Shown here piece by piece: positions 8,119-16,231 of a stretch of 64,000 nt of DNA. The stretch spans positions 372,001 to 436,000 of the forward strand of contig NZ_PQSU01000002.1 in assembly GCF_002920615.1 (NCBI RefSeq), read 5' to 3'. A model generated the notes under the pieces. It was not told the origin of the DNA. It saw only the letters and a program-made list of their open reading frames with translations, and did not search any database. How positions within the stretch are numbered: position 1 is the stretch's first letter; every line of letters begins with the position of its first letter. Both the position numbers and the translations under genes were made by a program. This stretch comes from Streptomyces sp. Ru62 (GTDB lineage: Bacteria; Actinomycetota; Actinomycetes; Streptomycetales; Streptomycetaceae).

Positions 8119-9753
8119 TCAGGCCGATCCTGCCCCCTGCGACGGCACCGGGAACGGCAGGACCGCCACTGTTACGTTGTCGTGGCCCCCGCCGTCCAGG
8201 GCGTGGCCGACCAGCACCCGTGCGCTGTGCAGCGGGCGGGTCGCCGCGTCGGGCGGGACGACCTCGGACATCTCCTCCGCCGTCTCGGCGTAGTTCCACA
8301 GTCCGTCGGTGCACACCACCACGACGCCGGGCCGGTCCGGCTTGAACGACGCGGTGTGCGGCTCCAGTTCGTAGGCGTCCGCGCCGAGCCAGCCGGTGAT
8401 CGCGTGGGCGCGGGCGTCGGCGTACGCCTCGGCCTCGCTCATCAGGCCGGCCGCGACCATCTGCGCGGCCCAGGAGTCGTCCTCGGTCAGCCGGGCGGGC
8501 GGGGCGGCGCGGTCGGTGGGCACCCAGTAGACGCGGCTGTCGCCGACCCAGCCGACGACCAGCAGCCCGGGGGTGACGACAGCGCCGACGATCGTGCAGG
8601 CCGGCGCGTTCTGGTGCGGGGCGTGCTCACGGGCCGTGGCGGGCTCCTCGGCGAGCGCGTTGACGGCCTGCGCGGCGGCGACGATCGCCTCGTGCATCGC
8701 CGCCTGCGGATGGGTGCCGCGCGGCAGCGCTGCCAGCAGTGTGTCGCCGGCCGCCCGGGAGGCGGCCAGGGAGGCGTCGTCCGGGCGGGTCGCGGAGGAC
8801 ACGCCGTCGCAGACGATCGCCAGCGCGGCCGGGGTGCCGTCGGGCAGCGCGGTGTGGCCGACGGCGAAGGCGTCCTCGTTGCGGTGGTGGCGCAGGCCGC
8901 GGTCGCTGACGGCGGCGACCGGTCCCGACTCCCGCTCCACGTGGTCGCGTTCGCGCGGCTGGGCGTGCCCGCAGTTCTCGCAGTACCCGTCGCTGTCCAC
9001 CCGGCCCGCCCGGCAGGCCACGCAGAGCTGCGCCGGGTCGGCCGGTGCGGAGGCCGACCGGGGGTCCGGCGCCTGCAACGGGTACTCATCGGGCTCGTCC
9101 GGCCGGTCGAACCGCACGCCGGAACCGGAGGAATGCCCCGCACCGCCCTCATGCCCGCCCGGCTCCGCGCCACCCGGGACGGCACCGCTGTCGTCCGAGG
9201 GCAACGGCACGCCGCCCGGGCCGGACCCGGCCTCACGCGCCGCCGACGGCGCACCGCCCGGGGCGTACCCGGACCCCGGCCCCGGCGGCGGTGTGCCGCC
9301 CGAGGTGCTGTGGAATCCCTGGCCGGTCGGCGACGAGCCGCCGGGGGCGGGCCCGAATCCCTGCCCCGCCGGCGGTACGGCGCCGGGTGCCTGCCCGGAC
9401 AGCCGCGCGGCAGCCGGGGCGGACCCGGACTCCTGCCCCGCCGGGGTGGTGGCCCCCGGGGCGGCGCCGGGTCCCTCGCCGGACAGCGGTGTGCCGCCCG
9501 AGTCGGTGCCCGGCAGGTCCGTCGGGAGGTGGGGCGCGGGGGAGGCCGCGGGACCGGGCGGTCCGGAGGTGGGCCACGCCGTGCCCTCCCCGGGGCCGGG
9601 GCCCGTCATGGTCAGCGTCGGATGGTCCTGCGGCGGCGCGGACACCACCGAAAGGTCGTATCCGCACGCTCCGCAGAACAGGTCACCCGACTCCACGGGC
9701 TCCGCGCAGCTCGGGCACTTCGCCAGTGCGGCCTGCTGGGGCATCTGCGACAT
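8119..9753 (-). CDS. PP2C-family Ser/Thr protein phosphatase with two zinc ribbons
   Basis: This 544-residue protein has zinc ribbon 1 (C13, C16, C27, C30), a Pro/Gly-rich linker (about 50-235) and zinc ribbon 2 (C244, C247, C258, C261). A complete PP2C (PPM) domain spans about 275-535. Metal-binding motifs are all present: RNEDAF (D294), VCDGVSS (D316), GWVGDSRVY (D405), CTDGLWNY (D483) and GGHDNVTV (D525). PPM phosphatases remove phosphate from Ser/Thr using Mn/Mg. It sits 3 bp downstream of pknG, so it is the likely opposing phosphatase of that kinase. The matching zinc-ribbon/linker architecture with the FHA gene suggests the two proteins share a docking partner. Confidence 0.94.
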   Translation of the reverse strand: MSQMPQQAALAKCPSCAEPVESGDLFCGACGYDLSVVSAPPQDHPTLTMTGPGPGEGTAWPTSGPPGPAASPAPHLPTDLPGTDSGGTPLSGEGPGAAPGATTPAGQESGSAPAAARLSGQAPGAVPPAGQGFGPAPGGSSPTGQGFHSTSGGTPPPGPGSGYAPGGAPSAAREAGSGPGGVPLPSDDSGAVPGGAEPGGHEGGAGHSSGSGVRFDRPDEPDEYPLQAPDPRSASAPADPAQLCVACRAGRVDSDGYCENCGHAQPRERDHVERESGPVAAVSDRGLRHHRNEDAFAVGHTALPDGTPAALAIVCDGVSSATRPDDASLAASRAAGDTLLAALPRGTHPQAAMHEAIVAAAQAVNALAEEPATAREHAPHQNAPACTIVGAVVTPGLLVVGWVGDSRVYWVPTDRAAPPARLTEDDSWAAQMVAAGLMSEAEAYADARAHAITGWLGADAYELEPHTASFKPDRPGVVVVCTDGLWNYAETAEEMSEVVPPDAATRPLHSARVLVGHALDGGGHDNVTVAVLPFPVPSQGAGSA

Positions 9754-9756
9754 CGA

Positions 9757-12222
9757 CTACACCCACGTCCGGGGACGGTAACGGTTGGCCCGTTCCACCA
9801 GCTCGATCCTCTCATCGCCGCCGGGCGCCAGCCGGGCCAGCGTGCGGTAGGCGCGCTCCAGGCCGAAGCGGAGGCCCCGCTCGTCCAGACCGCTGCCCAG
9901 CAGCACCCGGCCTCCGGCGGCGGGCCCGGTGCCCTGGCCCCCGGAGAGTATCCAGTCCAGCGCGCAGCCGAGCACTTCCGCCGACAACAGCTCGCGCCGC
10001 GCCGGGTCCAGGCCGTACGCCTGGAGTGCCTCGACCTGACCGGCGGCGGCCGTCAGGTCGTCCAGGAACGGTACGTCACCCGCGCTCGCGGTGCGCTGTC
10101 TCAGCCGGGCCCGTACGGCGGCGACCCGGGCGGCCGTGTAGTGGATGGAGGACTCCGGGACCGACTCCAGCGTCGTCACGGCACCCCGCCGGTCCCCGGT
10201 CGCGAGCTGTACCCGGGCCAGCCCGAACGCGGCGCTCACGAAGCTCGGGTCGGTCGTCCACACCAGGCGGTAGTACTCGGCCGCGTTGTCCAGCTGGCCC
10301 AGCACCTCGGCGCACAGGCCGAGCGCCAGCTTGGGCGCGGCCTCGCCGGGAAAGGCGTCGTAGATCGCGTCGAAGGCGAGCGCGGCATGCTCGAAGTCCC
10401 CGGTGACCAGCGCGGCCACGCCCCGGTACCACACCACCCGCCAGTCGTCGCGCTGTTCCTCGTCCAGCTTGGCCAGGCTCATCAGCGCGCCCTGGTGGTC
10501 GCCGCTCTCCAGCCGGGCGCGGATCTGCCGGAGCCGGGTCTCCACGGTCTGCGCGGGCGCCGCCGCCAGCGCGCTCATCAGCTCGGCCGGCGCCGAGGCC
10601 ATCAGGCCCGCCAGGAAACCGGCGTTGGGGTCGTTCGGGTCGACCAGCGGGACCGGCAGGGCGAGCGCGGCGGCCGGCGTGTCGACGGGCCTGACCAGGG
10701 CCGGCGGCGGAGGGGCGGGAGTGGTGGGAGCCTTCCGCACCGGCCGGGCACCCAGCCGGGACACGTCCCCGTGCAGCCGGGGGAACAACTCCGTGTCCGT
10801 GACCTTGGTCTCGGGCCCGAACAGCGTCGACAGCGCGGGCCGCGCCCGCCCGGACTGGAGCGAGACGACCTCGCGCAGCACACCCGTCAGCTGCTCGGCC
10901 ATCTCCTGAGCGGAGGCGAACCGGCGGCCCGGATCGGGGTCGGTGGCCCGCACCAGGAGCCGGTAGAAGGACTCGTAGCGGCGGAAGACCTCGATGGTGT
11001 CGGGGTCGGGCAGGGAGTCGGCGTAGACGTTGGTGTAGCCCTGGAAGTCGAAGGTCAGCACGGCGAGCGTGCGGGCCACCGTGTAGAGGTCGCTGGCCAC
11101 GGACGGGCCGGACTCGGCGACCTCCGGGGCCTGGTAGCCCACCGTGCCGTAGATCGCCGACTCGTCGTCGTCCATCCGGCGGACCGCGCCCATGTCGATC
11201 AGCTTGAGCTGGTCCTCGGTCTGGATGGCGTTGTCGACCTTGAAGTCGCAGTACAGCAGGTTGCGGCTGTGCAGATGGCCGAGCGCCTCCAGCGCCTCGA
11301 TGCCGTACGCGCACGCCTGCTCCACCGGCAGCGGGTCGCGACGGCCGTCGGGCGCCCGGCGGGCGTTGGCGATCTCCTTCAGGGACTTGCCGCCGACGTA
11401 CTCCATGACGATGTAGCCGTCGAGGGAGCCGGTGCGCTGGTCCAGGTGCTCCACGAAGTTGTAGATCCGCACGATGTTGGCGTGCTCGATCTCCGCGAGG
11501 AACCGCCGCTCGGAGATCGCCGCGGCCATCGCGTCCTGGTCACCGGTGTCCAGCAGGCCCTTGAGCACCACCCACCGGTCGGAGACCGCCCGGTCCACGG
11601 CCAGGTAGATCCAGCCCAGCCCGCCGTGCGCCAGGCAGCCCGCGACCTCGTACTGGCCGTGCACGATGTCCCCGGCCCTCAGCTTGGGCACGAAGGAGTA
11701 GGGGTGCCCGCACTTGGTGCAGAAACCTTCCGTGCGGCCCGGGCGGTCCCCCCGGGCCCGGCCGACCGGCGCCCCGCAGTCCGACCGCGAGCAGAAGCGC
11801 TTCCGCTCCGGCACCTCCGGGTTCTCCAGCACCATCGCGCGCGGGTCGGGCCGCGGCACCTGCGGCACCGAGACCAGCCCGGCGCCCAGCCGCCCCCGCG
11901 AGGAGGCCCCGGAGGACGAGCCCGAGCTGCGCACCGACACCGAACGGCCCGTGGACTTGCCCGACAGCGACCGGGACAGCCGCCCGGACACCGAGCGGCG
12001 TGACCGCGACGACTGCGAGGTCGTGCGCGCACTGCGCGAGCTGCGGGAACTGCCGCTGTCGGACGCCCCCCGGGCGACCCCGGTGGGCGGCGAGCCCACC
12101 ATGCCGGTCGTCGAGACGACCGGCGCGAGACCGCACGTGTCGCAGTACAGCTCGCCGCCGCCGACGTCCTCGTACGTCCCCTCGCAGCCCGGCCGCTGGC
12201 AGCTCTGCCCCGGCTGACTCAT
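9757..12222 (-). CDS. pknG: PknG-type soluble Ser/Thr protein kinase
   Basis: This 821-residue protein has a zinc-ribbon start (C8, C13, C27, C30), a Ser/Arg-rich disordered stretch (50-110) and a rubredoxin-like pair (C144, C149, C168, C171). The kinase domain has a Gly loop AHGGLGWIYLA (about 198-208), Lys221 in VVLKG, catalytic loop YCDFKVDNA (D326, N331), and DMG in place of DFG (D343). A TPR-like repeat region follows at about 560-810. The order rubredoxin, kinase, TPR is the mycobacterial PknG architecture. It overlaps the coiled-coil gene by 4 bp and is in an operon with glnX/glnH, as in the mycobacterial PknG pathway that senses amino-acid availability and controls 2-oxoglutarate metabolism. 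The extra N-terminal ribbon is not part of the mycobacterial protein. Confidence 0.93.
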   Translation of the reverse strand: MSQPGQSCQRPGCEGTYEDVGGGELYCDTCGLAPVVSTTGMVGSPPTGVARGASDSGSSRSSRSARTTSQSSRSRRSVSGRLSRSLSGKSTGRSVSVRSSGSSSGASSRGRLGAGLVSVPQVPRPDPRAMVLENPEVPERKRFCSRSDCGAPVGRARGDRPGRTEGFCTKCGHPYSFVPKLRAGDIVHGQYEVAGCLAHGGLGWIYLAVDRAVSDRWVVLKGLLDTGDQDAMAAAISERRFLAEIEHANIVRIYNFVEHLDQRTGSLDGYIVMEYVGGKSLKEIANARRAPDGRRDPLPVEQACAYGIEALEALGHLHSRNLLYCDFKVDNAIQTEDQLKLIDMGAVRRMDDDESAIYGTVGYQAPEVAESGPSVASDLYTVARTLAVLTFDFQGYTNVYADSLPDPDTIEVFRRYESFYRLLVRATDPDPGRRFASAQEMAEQLTGVLREVVSLQSGRARPALSTLFGPETKVTDTELFPRLHGDVSRLGARPVRKAPTTPAPPPPALVRPVDTPAAALALPVPLVDPNDPNAGFLAGLMASAPAELMSALAAAPAQTVETRLRQIRARLESGDHQGALMSLAKLDEEQRDDWRVVWYRGVAALVTGDFEHAALAFDAIYDAFPGEAAPKLALGLCAEVLGQLDNAAEYYRLVWTTDPSFVSAAFGLARVQLATGDRRGAVTTLESVPESSIHYTAARVAAVRARLRQRTASAGDVPFLDDLTAAAGQVEALQAYGLDPARRELLSAEVLGCALDWILSGGQGTGPAAGGRVLLGSGLDERGLRFGLERAYRTLARLAPGGDERIELVERANRYRPRTWV

Positions 12223-13499
12223 GACTCGTCCCCCTTACGGTCCTCCGGCGCGCTCGCGCTGCCGAGCAGTTCCGCGGCCGCCTGCTGGTAGCGCAGCACG
12301 GCCTGCTCCGCCACGCGCAGGTCGCAGGGCGCGCTCCACAGCATGCGGCGGGCCGCGTCGTACCGCTCGACCAGCAGCGGGTCCTCCGCGAGACCGTGCC
12401 GGGCGACCTTCGCCTTGTACGCGTCGAGCCGGCCGCGCAGCTCGGCGCGGACCGCGAGCGGCGCGGTGACCGCGGTCAACGACTCGCGGGCGCGCAGCAG
12501 TTCGTCCTCCGCCTTCTCCTCCAGCGACTCCAGCAGCGGGGAGAGCCGGTGCCACTGGGCCTGCCTGCGGTACTCGGCAGCGGTCGCCAGCTGCTCCTGG
12601 AGCGCGGTCGGGGGCCCGCTCACCACCGGCACCTCGGTCGCGGCGATCTTCGCCAGCACCTCACCGCGCGCGGTACGCGCCTCGGCCAGGGTGCGGTCCG
12701 CGCGCGAGAGCACGTCCCGCAGCCGGATCAGCCGCGCCTCCGCGTCCTGACGGACCGTCAACACGGCGTCGATCTCCCGCCGCACGTCCTCCAGGGCGCG
12801 GGCCTCACGGTCGTACACCGTCGTGTCCGGGCGTCCGCCGCCGGGCGCCGCACTGCCCCCGGCCGGCACCCAGAAGGCGAGCGGGTCGGAGACGACGTCC
12901 TCGCGCAGTCTGGTCAGCGTGCGCGTGATCCGCTCCAGGTCGTCACCGGCCGGGTGCTCGCCGGGGCGCACCCCCACCGAGTGCGCGAGCTGCCGGGTGC
13001 GCTGGAGTTCCGCGGCGAGTAAATCGATCCGCGCGGGCAGCGCCGACCAGACCGCGTCGGCGGCGACGATCATGTCCAGGCTCGTCGCGTACAGCTCGTT
13101 CATCCGGTCCACCAGCGCGGACAGCGAGAACGACTCGCTCAGCCTGCCGTTCCCACCGCCGGGGACGGTCACGGACTCGCCGCGCAGCACCTCGGTCAGC
13201 TCCGCCAGGTCCTCCCGGCTGGACCAGCGGCGCCGGGCGCGGATCTCGCGGGCGCCGCGCAGCGCGGCGGTGTAGGCGTCGAAGTACGCCCACAGCCGGG
13301 TGATCCGCTCCTCCGTGGCCTGCCAGCGCTCCTGGGTGACACCGGTCAGCTCCGCGCCTTCGAGGAGTCTGCGGCCCGCGTGGTCCTGCAGGGCCAGCAG
13401 CGAGGTCTCGATGGCCTCGTGCTCCTGGCCGAGCCGCGCCAGCGCACGGTCCACCTCGTCCCGGTCCATCACCGGCCCGGCGGGGTCCGTGACGCCCAT
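12219..13499 (-). CDS. Conserved coiled-coil protein of the pknG operon (function unknown)
   Basis: This 426-residue, soluble, Glu/Arg/Leu-rich protein has long heptad-like helices (for example LEDVRREIDAVLTVRQDAEARLIRLRDVLSRADRTLAEA) and no recognised enzymatic motif, signal peptide or membrane segment. ATG overlaps are ATGA at the pknG start and a 41-bp gap to glnH. Translation could instead begin at MDRDEVDRAL, residue 11. Position 160 is a TTA codon (13020-13022), one of only two found in the window, so the supply of bldA tRNA could limit this protein in mid-operon. A scaffold between the membrane sensor and the kinase is a reasonable guess, but nothing in the sequence proves it. Confidence 0.8.
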   Translation of the reverse strand: MGVTDPAGPVMDRDEVDRALARLGQEHEAIETSLLALQDHAGRRLLEGAELTGVTQERWQATEERITRLWAYFDAYTAALRGAREIRARRRWSSREDLAELTEVLRGESVTVPGGGNGRLSESFSLSALVDRMNELYATSLDMIVAADAVWSALPARIDLLAAELQRTRQLAHSVGVRPGEHPAGDDLERITRTLTRLREDVVSDPLAFWVPAGGSAAPGGGRPDTTVYDREARALEDVRREIDAVLTVRQDAEARLIRLRDVLSRADRTLAEARTARGEVLAKIAATEVPVVSGPPTALQEQLATAAEYRRQAQWHRLSPLLESLEEKAEDELLRARESLTAVTAPLAVRAELRGRLDAYKAKVARHGLAEDPLLVERYDAARRMLWSAPCDLRVAEQAVLRYQQAAAELLGSASAPEDRKGDES

Positions 13500-13540
13500 C
13501 GATCACCTCTCGCTTGCTGTCTGTTCCGGTCGGATACGGC

Positions 13541-14590
13541 TCAACTGCTGCGCAGGTACCGCGGCGCGGGCGGCTTCGACGCGGCCGAGTCCTTGCCCAG
13601 TGTCGCCGACAGCCAGTCGTCGTACGACGTCTGCCAGCCGTGTGCGCGGTAGTCCACCAGAACGCGGTTGACCCGGCGTACCAGATCGCCGGCGTCCTTC
13701 TTCATCGCCACGCCGTAGTACTCGGTCGTGAACGGCCCGCCCTTCAGTTCGACGGTCGGGTCCTGCGCGGCCTGGCTCGCGGCGAGCGCGCCGTCGGTCA
13801 CCACCGCGTCCACTTCCCCGAGTTGCAGCCGGACCAGGCAGTCCAGCTGGTTCGGCACGGTGGTGGACAGGTCGGTGGTGGCGGGCAGCCGGCCGCCCTT
13901 CTGGTCGGCCTCCAGCTTGGCGAGGGCGGTCGAACCGGCCGCGGTGCACACCTTCTGGTGCGCCAGCGAGCCGTCGTAGCCCGTGATCGGGGAGGACTTG
14001 GGGGCGAGGACCTGCTGGCCGGTCTTGAAGTAGGGCGCGGAGAACGCGACCTGCCGCAGCCGGTCACAGGTGATCGTCATGGTGCGGACGACCATGTCGA
14101 CGCGTCCGTCCTCGATCGCCGGGATGCGCTGGTTGGTCGGTATGGCCTTGAACTGCACCGCGTCCGGGTCCCCGAGGATGTCCTCGGCGATCCGGTGCAC
14201 GAGGTCGATGTCGAAGCCCTCCAGCTGTGCGCCCTCGGTGTTGGGGTTGCGGTAGCCCCAGCGGTAGCTGTTCTGGTCGACACCGACGATCAGCTTCCGC
14301 TTGGCGCCCGTGCGTGCCTTGATCGCGTCGATCGTCGGACCGTCCGCGCCGGACGGCGCCGGCGTCCGCTCGTGCGCCTCGGCGTCCACGCACGCGTCGG
14401 CGCGGGCCTGGGTGCCGGTGACGGCCTTCTGCCCGGCCTGCCGCGGGTCGTCCGGTGTCCGCTGGGTGCACGGCAGCAGCAGAACGAACGCCAGCGCCAG
14501 CGCGCACAGCACCGCCATCGCGGCGACCCCGCCCCAGCCTCGCAGGACGGACCGCGCACGGCTCAGGTCCATCGCCTTGCCCCCTGTCAC
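13541..14590 (-). CDS. glnH: GlnH-like solute-binding protein (family 3) of the PknG pathway
   Basis: This 349-residue protein has an N-terminal membrane segment (about 21-40), then a family 3 periplasmic binding fold: IVGVDQNSYRWGYRN, EGFDIDLVHRIAEDILG, TNQRIPAIEDGRVDMVV, RQVAFSAPYFKTGQQVL. Family members bind polar amino acids such as glutamate and glutamine. No cognate permease or ATPase is present. Instead the gene overlaps glnX by 4 bp and lies two genes above pknG, the GlnH/GlnX/PknG arrangement in which binding is read out as a signal rather than used for transport. Cys41 follows LLLP, which is not a canonical lipobox, so membrane anchoring by the helix is more likely. Confidence 0.9.
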   Translation of the reverse strand: MTGGKAMDLSRARSVLRGWGGVAAMAVLCALALAFVLLLPCTQRTPDDPRQAGQKAVTGTQARADACVDAEAHERTPAPSGADGPTIDAIKARTGAKRKLIVGVDQNSYRWGYRNPNTEGAQLEGFDIDLVHRIAEDILGDPDAVQFKAIPTNQRIPAIEDGRVDMVVRTMTITCDRLRQVAFSAPYFKTGQQVLAPKSSPITGYDGSLAHQKVCTAAGSTALAKLEADQKGGRLPATTDLSTTVPNQLDCLVRLQLGEVDAVVTDGALAASQAAQDPTVELKGGPFTTEYYGVAMKKDAGDLVRRVNRVLVDYRAHGWQTSYDDWLSATLGKDSAASKPPAPRYLRSS

Positions 14591-16035
14591 CGGTACTCCG
14601 AAAGTCTGCGGCCGATGCCGGCGACGGCGCCGGCCGCGCCCAGCACCGCGAGGACGGCGGCGCCCTCCGGCAGCCCGGTCATGGCGTCCCGCCCGTCCCC
14701 GGCCGCCCGCTGGAACTCGGCCCGCTCATGGGCGATGGCCCGGGCCAGGCTGCGGTCGACGCCGTCGAAGCACTCGGCGGTCGCGCCCTTCGCGCCGATC
14801 ACCTTGTCCAGCGCCTGCTGGTAGTTGCCGTTCTCGTCCTCGGCGCGGGCCGTGGCGTGGCGCTGCTTCCACACCGCCATGTCGCCCTCGGCGGCCTCGA
14901 CCGGTGCGGTGCCCTTCTGGTCGTCGGCGAGCCGCGCCGCCTCGGTCAGCGCCTTGCCGAGCACGGCGATGTCCTTGTCGAAGTCGCGGTAGTAGGCGTC
15001 GTACGTCGTGCCGTCGACCGTGACGGTCTCGGCGCCGCGCGCCACCAGGCTCAGGTTCTCGTTGCCGCGCGCCTTGAGGGAGGCGATCCGGGCGTCGTGG
15101 AGCACGTTGAGCGAGCGGATGCCGTGCTCGTACGAGCCGTCGAGCCCCGACCGGGCGACCGTGTGGCCCACGACCAGCCACAGCAGGACGACGGTCGTCG
15201 CGGCGCTGGCGGCGACCAGGCCGTGGTTGAGGACGCGGTGGGTGCGCCGGTACGTGCGGTGCTGGGCCCAACCGAGCGCGGCCAGCGCGAGCAGCCCGAG
15301 CCCGATGGCGGCCCACGGGTACGGCGTCGCGTCCGCGTAGTCCGCGTCGAGCCGCCGGTTCTCCGTGCTGTAGAGGTCCTCCGCGGCCGGGAGCATCTCC
15401 TTCTGCATCTTCTCGTTGGCGTACCGCAGATAGGCGCCGCCGACCGGATAGCCCTGCCGGTTGTACGTCCGGGCCCGCTCGATGAGGCCCTTGTACTCGG
15501 GCAGCAGCCGGTTCAGCTCGGCGATGGTCTGCTCGGAAGCGGAGCCCGGCTCGGCGTTGGCGGCGGCGGTGACGAGCCCGGCGGCGGCGGTGCGGATGTC
15601 CTTCTCGTAGCTGTCCCTGGACTGCGCGCTCTCCTGTCCGCCCGCCAGGAAGCCGCTGGAAGCGGCGGTGTTGGCGTCGGCCAGCGACCGGTAGATGCCG
15701 GCCGCGCCGTAACTGAGCGGCTGGCTGCGGTGCAGCACGTCGTCGGCGGCGGCCGAGCGGGCACTGGTCTGCCAGGCGGTGACCGCCCCGAAGGCGACGA
15801 CCAGCAGCGCCAGGACGGCACCGATGATCCGCAACCGCCCCGGCTCGGTCGTCGCGGCGGCCCGCAGCCGCTCGGCACCCTCGGCGAAGGCGGTCCGGCG
15901 CGCGGGCGGCACCCCCGGACCGACGGCCGCGGGGAATCCGGGCGGACCGGGCTGGGCGGGGATGCCGGGGACGCCGGCCACACCGGCGGGCCCGGCCGGC
16001 GGTGGTGCCGCGCTGCTCTTCGGCGGGTGTGTCAC
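14587..16035 (-). CDS. glnX: GlnX-like multi-pass membrane sensor protein
   Basis: I place the start at GTG 16035 (VTHPPKSSAAPPP), preceded by GGGGGAGG at 16041-16048; an upstream ATG at 16098 would add 21 residues without an SD. The 482-residue product has a Pro/Gly-rich cytoplasmic N-terminus, membrane segments at about 88-110 (IIGAVLALLVVAFGAVTAW), two near 250-300 (AAIGLGLLALAALGW and AASAATTVVLLWLVVGH) and one at the C-terminus. Two extracytoplasmic helical domains lie between them. This matches GlnX, the transmembrane partner that links GlnH to PknG. It is the first gene of the seven-gene minus operon. Confidence 0.88.
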   Translation of the reverse strand: MTHPPKSSAAPPPAGPAGVAGVPGIPAQPGPPGFPAAVGPGVPPARRTAFAEGAERLRAAATTEPGRLRIIGAVLALLVVAFGAVTAWQTSARSAAADDVLHRSQPLSYGAAGIYRSLADANTAASSGFLAGGQESAQSRDSYEKDIRTAAAGLVTAAANAEPGSASEQTIAELNRLLPEYKGLIERARTYNRQGYPVGGAYLRYANEKMQKEMLPAAEDLYSTENRRLDADYADATPYPWAAIGLGLLALAALGWAQHRTYRRTHRVLNHGLVAASAATTVVLLWLVVGHTVARSGLDGSYEHGIRSLNVLHDARIASLKARGNENLSLVARGAETVTVDGTTYDAYYRDFDKDIAVLGKALTEAARLADDQKGTAPVEAAEGDMAVWKQRHATARAEDENGNYQQALDKVIGAKGATAECFDGVDRSLARAIAHERAEFQRAAGDGRDAMTGLPEGAAVLAVLGAAGAVAGIGRRLSEYR

Positions 16036-16187
16036 TCGACCTCCCCCATGGTCATCCGTACGCCGCCCAGTATCACCGCCCGCACTGACATTGCGCACCG
16101 GCCTTCACTGGATCTTGATCGGATCGCAGCGTGCCCGGGGGCGCGTACCGGCGGACGCACCACCCCCCGTGCTGGAACACGCTGGTG

Positions 16188-16207
16188 ACGGGGGATCGGT
16201 TCCCCGT
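16188..16207 (-). terminator. Candidate terminator after the csn/NCS1 genes
   Basis: Short hairpin ACGGGG / CCCCGT (6-bp stem, 8-nt loop) 25 nt past the NCS1 permease stop. There is no T-run. It is weak but correctly placed. Confidence 0.3.
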
Positions 16208-16231
16208 GCGACGGGCCGGCCGGGGACGGCC

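Noticed and set aside
4991..13022. Very long plus-strand ORFs opposite the PknG operon
   Set aside because: Antisense to proteins with intact catalytic motifs; their compositions are the usual Gly/Arg/Ala shadow pattern.
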